In this document: piece by piece, positions 57,401-64,000 of the stretch
Numbering within the stretch: the first letter of the stretch is position 1
Layout of the letters: each line of letters opens with the position of its first letter
Assembly (NCBI RefSeq): GCF_023101765.2
Contig: NC_064218.1
Coordinates: forward strand, 9,176,001 to 9,240,000
Source: Spodoptera frugiperda
Lineage: Eukaryota; Arthropoda; Insecta; Lepidoptera; Noctuidae
Direction: 5' to 3'
Length of the DNA stretch: 64,000 nucleotides
Notes under the pieces: model-generated
The model's database searches: none
Told to the model about the DNA's origin: nothing
Seen by the model: the letters and a program-made list of their open reading frames with translations, nothing else
Position numbers and translations under genes: made by a program

Positions 57401-60400
57401 ATAAAAAAATGCATTTCATGCAACACATTATTTTAAAAATAACGTAATACTTTAATAATGGCACTGAACAAAAAGTAAATGTTAAATTCCATCACTTATT
57501 TACTGGAAAAGATAAATATTTATGATTAATTCATAATAATGTGGAATTCGTCAACACCGTGAAGACGCGAGACACTGCACATTTACCTAATTATGACGCG
57601 GAGCGCGGCACGGCTTTCGCTTCGACTATTTCGACTAACTTCAAGATATAGGTACGTGATTATCTTATTACATTACATTAAGGTAAACAATTCACTCTAT
57701 GTTATTTACATTCCTGTATTAAGAAAATAACTTTAGTCTATTTATGTACACTTGAAATGCGTTAACTGCAATAAGTTATCGTGTAAGTTACAGTGAGTAC
57801 ACGCTTGTGCAACGTGTAACATCATCAGTGGCGAACGGTGACCATGGGTGGTAAACAAAAACGTTTGCACTAACAACTTAAAATATGGCAGTGAGAGATA
57901 TTGATTAGATGGAGCGACCCGCTACTACTACAGACGTACGAACATGAATGAATCAGTTCTGTTCGATGGACACCCATTGTTACACGGTTACGTTACGTTA
58001 CGAGTTACACAAGTCTGTATTTAGCCTAATAGAAGCTTGGCTTCAAACTACAAAATGCTGAATATCAATAAATTCACTTTAAGTGGAATAAATGTGATTA
58101 CAACTAGTAGAAAAGTTACGCTATGGTTATACCAGAATTACCTATTAATTTACTCTATAATGCTTCTGAGCTTTCAAGTATTCGTAAAAAACAGTGTGTA
58201 ATAGAAAACCTGACCGATCTACGAGGGATGTATTTAGTACGTAATTAGCGTTAGAAATAATGTGCCTACCGATAGAAACATTGCACTAGGTAATCAGATA
58301 CCTATGTAAGTTTAGGCCATTTACAATAAGCGGAATACTAAAATAGACGCCATCTTACTTTACGACTACTCTCTGTGACATTATATGTTTATAATTACGA
58401 CATTAATGCATATCTTTAAGATTACGATAAAAAAATATAACAATACATCCCCTTTACACCGGACAGGGTTTTCACTACATTTTTGTACTGTGGGACAAAT
58501 GACTTAAGGCGATGACGACACACGTAACGTGTCGCGTAACAAGAATATTCGTAACATTAATCGTTCACTTACTCTATAAAGGGAAAGACGGCTACTAATG
58601 CGAAAGTCGTGCCTGTGCGAGCGTCCTTACACCGAACTTAAAACACACTCGATATACTTAATGTAAACCTACTGACACTTGACTGTCTTCCGACACTTAC
58701 ACTTCAAACAATAATTTTCCCATCTTAAGTAATTAATTTCAGACTCATATTCCAGTCAACGTTATCTATAATTATATCAGTACCTTAATTAATGTCTACT
58801 GTCCACGCCATTACTAGAAAATTTTTGTTTGAAGCTTCAAATTTTAGGATATTTAGAAGACTTATTTCTATTTAACCCTAAGTACAAACGTGAAAATTTA
58901 TGTCTAGCCGTATAGTAAGTTACTTAGTAGTTTATTATGCTTTAGTTTAGTTTACCGGGAGAAAGTTGTGGCGCTGATTACGCAATACACACGAGCCTAC
59001 ATTATCGCGAAACAATAACGAGAGCCACCGGACAAACTGTTCCTCGCAGACGTTACAACAAATTACCGCCACGACAAGTGCGCACTGCCCGTAGCGAAAG
59101 CAACTGTCGACACTAGTTAACTCAGATTCACTAAAACAATAATAAACTAACACAACGAACGACAACCACCGCGAGTGCAGTTTGCCCACGTAAGCCGATA
59201 CAATAGATTCAAGCTAACCATATTTCAATTTACTATAGGTACATTTTATTTCCTAATACATAGGGGGGCCGAACGAGCTGTAACACTTTTGTTATCAAAC
59301 AAGTAATTCATGGAGCAGATTTTTTTGCAAAAAACACGTCAATGAAAACTATAATTTGATGGGAATGTACTCGCGGCCCATGTCGTGGCCAGCTCAGGAT
59401 GCAGAGCAGCCCACACGAGGAACTTGTTCGCCGCGAGACATCGCACCAAATTGAAGTGTTGCCTGCACACAGCACGCAGTCCGCCCCCGCCTCGCTCTCC
59501 GATAGAGCAATACCTTATACATTAGAAGATTAAATCCCGTATAACATACATGGTTTTCATACAATCTGTCTTCTTAACTGAACAATTCCTCTAACTACAT
59601 TTCATCAAAAACAGTTGTAAATTCATTTCAAACGATAAATTGTAGGATAACTTAGATCAGACAATGTTCTTGAGACTTGACGTTAGAAAAAGAAAATAAG
59701 ATAAAGTACTGATGGCAGGGTGTCAAATTATTGAAAACCATGACGGGAGTACGATGCACACAATCTAATACGTCCCTCGTTACTCAACTTAACCATCTCG
59801 CATGCAACTAAACTTAGGTTTAAATTATTTATCTAACAATTCATTATATTAAGTGAACACATACCGACTGAACACATATAGGGGTGTATCTCAAAGTCAC
59901 CTAACATATTATGTTTTGAAAAATATCGTATCAATTTGATAGCATTTATTACTCAAAAGAATTTCACTATAATATTTGAACTAATAGAAAATTGTATACG
60001 ACCACGCGAATAATAATTAATTAAAATCATAATTAATTTAGATATCGGAATATCTTTCAATTAGCTAGAATACTGAAAGTGCGTGGAACAAACTCGGGAG
60101 AGGCACGCACTCTCAACTATCCGATCCTACAGTTGTACGCGGGTACCCATCCGTACTCGACAGTAACGCACACCGTCACCGGCATTACATTTATTTATCC
60201 AAGTAAATAAATCTCGGAACGCCACTCCATTCACACTCAATACTAATTCATGACTAACATTACGTTTAATAAACCCGATCAATCCGGCAGTCAAAGGATT
60301 GCGACATAAAAAATACGAAATAAAATATAAAAAAAAACTTTCACGTTTTACATACGAAAATAAAAAAATATCACGTATCATAAGCAAATACGACAAAAAG

Positions 60401-61439
60401 ATCATCAGCATAGATTTGAAACGATGTATTCGTTTATTTGCCGAATGTTACAATAATACTTAGAATTTTGGTTTAAATCGAGCGACACCGCAAGTCGCGA
60501 CTGCCGCCTGTTGCGGCCGCCAAGTGGCGGGGCAACTCAACTTCTTTAAGACAGTCTTCTAAAGTCAGTCTTAAAGTTTTATTGCATTGATTCTTTTGCT
60601 CATCCATACATTTTCACATCCCATCGTATCAAGCCGCGAAAAATAAACAGAAAAAGCGATAAGAAGTAAATAATACGAACATAGTCGAAGCCGAGCGTCG
60701 CCGCCGGGTGGGGACGACGCGTGCTTGACTATAATAAACATAATTATATGTATGCACCTAAATCATTATGCAAAAATAACTAATCATAAAAATACGTATC
60801 AAACGTCAGCATTAATCAATTTAACCAAGTTAAAAGAACGCAAAATTTAACATTGTGGAAAAATACTTTTCAAGTTATCCTTTAATTTATCTCACATAAA
60901 AAACATCTTTTACATCACATTGTGATTATCTATAATATTTATCTTTATGATTTCTCTATTCGATTATTTTAGCGATACATCGCAGGGATCGGACCGGAAA
61001 GTACATAGTAATCGACTTTAAATATTTAGTGCACCGACTATGAGTTTGGTGTTGTTCTACAGTTATACAGATTATGATAGCTATTTATACTTGCGGCGTC
61101 TAAATTACATTGTAAGTTACACTGCAAACATTGTTTGGTCCTTAGAGACTAGTCAAATGCAGAAACGAAAATCAAAGAACTGGTAACGAAAACTACATCA
61201 GGACTCTTGGAGAACATGGCTCGCACATCGCCGTCCATCGATCGACTAGAGGCTGATGGGCAAACTATAGCTCTCCGCGCAAGCTATGCTCGATTGAATT
61301 TTTCCAAACGTTAATAATAAAATTGGCACATTGTCAAATAAATCACAAATAAATCGAAAAAAATAAAATTATATACGGATGACCTTAGGTCCACGAACTT
61401 AGTTGGCCTTAACATTAGGTACAATAATAAAAATATTAT
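54427..61439. other. Intergenic region EF-hand gene / wech
   Basis: About 7 kb without a recognised gene. It must contain the promoter of the EF-hand gene (left) and the 3' UTR of wech (right). Small GC-rich islands occur at 55612-55720, 56014-56062, 59390-59510 and 60470-60545. A 26-bp-arm inverted repeat lies at 56149-56253. Several could be conserved 3' UTR segments, unlisted exons or regulatory sites; the sequence alone does not decide. Confidence 0.5.
56149..56253. repeat. Long hairpin-forming inverted repeat
   Basis: Arms 56149-56174 and 56228-56253 pair over 26 bases with one G-U-type wobble and one mismatch; the outer part is TCCAGTGCGCGA pairing with TCGCGCACTGGA. The loop is 53 bases. 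The arms are GC-rich in AT-rich surroundings. It could be a hairpin RNA or a remnant of a palindromic element. Confidence 0.7.
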
Positions 61440-63782
61440 TTAATATACTTTGATGTATTGCTTGCCGTGAGAGGAAATGTCGCGCGCGGTGTCGGGGAGC
61501 GTCTCGAACAGTACGACGAGGAAGCCTTCCGGCGTGAGTGCCACGTCGCTGGGCCGGTCCTTGTCGTCGAGGCCGGGACTCTTCAAGTCCACGGCCCATA
61601 GTATACGAAGTTCCGACGTAAACACTAACACACGATGATTCTTGGAATCGGCGACTATTATACGTCCGTCATCGTCAGTCACTATCCCTGATGGGCGATT
61701 AAGTTCACCGATTCCTGAACCTTCACGACCCACACAATACAGCACTTTAGATAGAGTCGGGTCCACCATTAGCAGACGATGATTCTCGAAGTCCGACACT
61801 ATAATGTTGCCTGATGTCGTGAAACACACACCTCGAGGAGTTGTAGGTCCTTTCAGCATTTTAGCCGGGTTAGCACCTTCGAAGACGAACTTGGTTATGT
61901 AAGTTCCATCGCTAGTAAACAGTTGAATACGATGATTACGCGTGTCAGTGACAACTATATTACCCAGGGAATTTACGGCAACATCCCAAGGATACTGGAA
62001 TTGTCCACATTCCTTGCCGAAGGAACCAAACTTGAGAATAAAGTTACCAGAAGATGTGAATATTTGAACTCTATGATTATCTTTATCAATCACAATAATG
62101 CGTCCAAAACTGTCAGTAGTGATGCCGGCCGGAAGGTCGAACTCTCCGGGCCCGGTGCCTTTAGATCCAAACATCGTTTTGAATTCACCTCGGCTGCTGA
62201 ATATCTGGATTCGGTTGTTCCTTCTGTCAGCAACAATGATATTTCCTTCTCTATCTACACACAAGCCCCACGGCCTGGACACTTGTCCTTCGTCCTGCCC
62301 TTCGCGAGCGAACGAGAGCATTGGAACTCCAGGAACTGGGCTCCTAGTGGGTCTCACAGACACAGCCATCCAAAATCCAGATATAGCTTGACCTGTGCCG
62401 CGCGTATGGTTAGATTCAATTGCTAGGGTTGACGAAACGTTATGGTCATAATAATTGTTCGAGCGCGAGTGTGATGGCCCTGCGTAGTCCTGTAACGATC
62501 TCATGTTACTAGGTCCTGCCATATTGTAATTGGCCTGCTGCATGCTCTGAGAAGGCTGCATAGGCATTATCTGACGGGAAGATGACGACGTCGATGGCAG
62601 GCTAGGCAACGAAGTGGACGGTGTGGAATACACATCACACTGTCTCTTCAGCAAGTCCACTATGTCGTAATTCGGGGGGATGAAGATAATTCGATCTTCT
62701 GACACGTACATGGTCTTAAATGTGTTAGCAAAATATTCAACTTGTTGTTTTCCTTTCTCTTTTGCCAAGTACAAATCTACCCCTTCAAAGTGCATACTTC
62801 GCACCAAAGTCTCATTCGTGTGTGCTAAGCCAGCTAAAATACCTCTCAGTGTATTCATGTGATCTGAGAGTTCATTCATTTTAAGTTGACGCATCTTTTC
62901 TACTTTATCCAACAAATATTTTTCTCTATCTTCGATAGCCTGTGCAAAACAACGCATCGCCTTTCTTATTTTCATATTGGCCTCAGCTGTTTCTTTCTCA
63001 TAAGCTTTAGACAGAATTACAGCGCGGTCTATTGCAGTCTTTACTGCTTTTGTTCCTCTCTTTGTGTTATCTATACATCTAAACAGACCGACGCGACTGA
63101 CGTCTAGAGCACCTTTTATGGGAAAATAACTGTGATCTCTGTGCACCCACAACGTGCACTCGTTACATATATAGATGATGCACGGTTCACAGTAAAATCT
63201 GACGAGATCGCCGTGTATCTCGCAGAACATGTAATCTTTCTCTATGTGGCTCATATTGACAGTAGATATATAGTTTACAGAGTTAGGCCTGACACCGATA
63301 GGCGATATTTGGTGTATAGGAAGCAGCGTGTGTTCCCGAATTTGACATTCAGACGAACTTTTATGGCAACAGTCGTGACAATACAAATCGTTGCATTCGA
63401 GACAACGAATCGTTGGGCTGCGCGAGTCGCAGCGGTAGCAGTTGATGGACACGGAGGACGAGGTCCCTGGTGAGCCGCTCGAGTTGTCTTGATGGTGGTT
63501 GTTATTGGAATTGTACTCACGGCTTATAGGTCCCAGCGGATTCTGCATAACGGGCGCTGGTAGGGCCCAGATGTCATAGTGCGAGGTGGAAGATGTTGAG
63601 CTCGACGCTCCGCCGCCTTGGAGGCTCGATGGATTATTCATATTTTCCAGGAGGTTGCATATGATGTGTGACATAGCCAGCGAATCCTCCTGGTCGTTGG
63701 AGCTATGGCCAGAGCCGCTGGCACCCGAAGTCGATGGCAGACTCGATGCTAGAGACTGCGTCAGATTTGCAAATGACGTCAT
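61440..63782 (-). CDS. wech: TRIM-NHL protein Wech/Dappled (LIN-41/TRIM71-like)
   Basis: Uninterrupted 780-codon frame. Order of domains: Ser/Asn-rich N-terminus (1-112); B-box 1 at about 115-151 (CYRCD, CLEC, CHDCC, ending in H151); B-box 2 at 187-217 (CEIH, CEPC, CNEC, HRDH); coiled coil at about 240-320; low-complexity Ser/Gln/Asn linker (385-465); six NHL repeats at about 495-765, with RPWGLCVD, IIVADRRNNRIQIF, IIVIDKDNHRVQIF, IVVTDTRNHRIQLF and IIVADSKNHRVLVF. There is no RING domain, as in fly Wech. The fly protein links integrins to the cytoskeleton in muscle attachment, and the wider LIN-41 subclade acts in post-transcriptional control; both are family knowledge. The fly gene is reported to be a let-7 target. 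The start ATG is the first in frame, and a TTTGTTACAG acceptor just upstream (exon edge 63812) points to a spliced 5' UTR. The long single coding exon is complete. Not next to functionally related genes. Confidence 0.9.
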   Translation of the reverse strand: MTSFANLTQSLASSLPSTSGASGSGHSSNDQEDSLAMSHIICNLLENMNNPSSLQGGGASSSTSSTSHYDIWALPAPVMQNPLGPISREYNSNNNHHQDNSSGSPGTSSSVSINCYRCDSRSPTIRCLECNDLYCHDCCHKSSSECQIREHTLLPIHQISPIGVRPNSVNYISTVNMSHIEKDYMFCEIHGDLVRFYCEPCIIYICNECTLWVHRDHSYFPIKGALDVSRVGLFRCIDNTKRGTKAVKTAIDRAVILSKAYEKETAEANMKIRKAMRCFAQAIEDREKYLLDKVEKMRQLKMNELSDHMNTLRGILAGLAHTNETLVRSMHFEGVDLYLAKEKGKQQVEYFANTFKTMYVSEDRIIFIPPNYDIVDLLKRQCDVYSTPSTSLPSLPSTSSSSRQIMPMQPSQSMQQANYNMAGPSNMRSLQDYAGPSHSRSNNYYDHNVSSTLAIESNHTRGTGQAISGFWMAVSVRPTRSPVPGVPMLSFAREGQDEGQVSRPWGLCVDREGNIIVADRRNNRIQIFSSRGEFKTMFGSKGTGPGEFDLPAGITTDSFGRIIVIDKDNHRVQIFTSSGNFILKFGSFGKECGQFQYPWDVAVNSLGNIVVTDTRNHRIQLFTSDGTYITKFVFEGANPAKMLKGPTTPRGVCFTTSGNIIVSDFENHRLLMVDPTLSKVLYCVGREGSGIGELNRPSGIVTDDDGRIIVADSKNHRVLVFTSELRILWAVDLKSPGLDDKDRPSDVALTPEGFLVVLFETLPDTARDISSHGKQYIKVY

Positions 63783-64000
63783 TGTTAGGCGTCTTAAGTT
63801 ACGTCATCAGAGCTGTAACAAAACAAATACAATGTTATTTTCGTGAAGCACTGGGAGGTAAAATCATCAGGACCGTTTCAGAAATTGGGATACGTTAACA
63901 ACATATTTTTCTCGGACGTTCAAAATACCACATGAGTTAAAAGACGAACGATAGATTTTTTTAAGTATATCGTTGTAACTATTTATTTCAATAGGGTTTT
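63783..64000 (-). other. wech 5' UTR edge and upstream intron
   Basis: On the minus strand, 63812-63783 is 5' UTR directly before the ATG. Upstream of it reads TTTTGTTACAG, a good 3' splice site with pyrimidine-rich sequence. The rest to the window end looks intronic. The promoter and first exon lie beyond the window. Confidence 0.6.

Noticed and set aside
61923..62426. A 167-residue plus-strand protein
   Set aside because: It is an antisense shadow of the wech NHL repeats.

Overview
The window is AT-rich eukaryotic nuclear DNA, almost certainly from a moth or butterfly and possibly a noctuoid. The signs are spliced genes with GT-AG introns, insect-type TTAGG-like repeats, tRNA-derived SINEs with a GATGAT tail, R1-clade and RTE-like non-LTR retrotransposon ends, hAT-type MITEs and small palindromic elements. 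No operon, CRISPR array, real tRNA gene or rRNA gene was seen. The species call is inference; the gene calls below rest on reading exons and splice sites directly.

Layout. Positions 1-26,600 hold no protein-coding gene I can support: intergenic or intronic DNA with dispersed repeats. At 26,684-32,000 (+) lies a complete 11-exon Usp14 gene (proteasome-associated ubiquitin-specific protease, 500 codons, all phases agree). At 34,344-49,719 (+) lies a 12-exon DC-STAMP-domain gene of the DCST1/DCST2/sneaky family (about 732 residues), a sperm membrane protein family with a cysteine-rich RING-like C-terminus. Its introns are swollen by transposons, including an inverted-repeat element filled with telomere-like TTAGG repeats that itself carries an R1-clade retrotransposon end. 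At 51,348-54,426 (-), convergent with it, is a 5-exon gene for a 204-residue EF-hand protein with an N-myristoylation consensus. At 61,440-63,782 (-) is an uninterrupted 780-codon TRIM-NHL gene (two B-boxes, coiled coil, six NHL repeats, no RING), the wech/dappled (LIN-41/TRIM71-like) gene; its 5' UTR appears to be split by an intron running off the window.

The genes do not form a pathway cluster. Usp14 (removes ubiquitin) next to a DCST gene (RING-like end) is a curiosity rather than evidence of joint function. I saw no clear-cut new biological system. The most unusual structures are the telomere-like foldback element inside the DCST intron (46.2-48.5 kb) with its retrotransposon insertion and adjoining irregular splice junction, a cluster of TGCGC motifs behind Usp14, and a 26-bp-arm hairpin at 56.15-56.25 kb.
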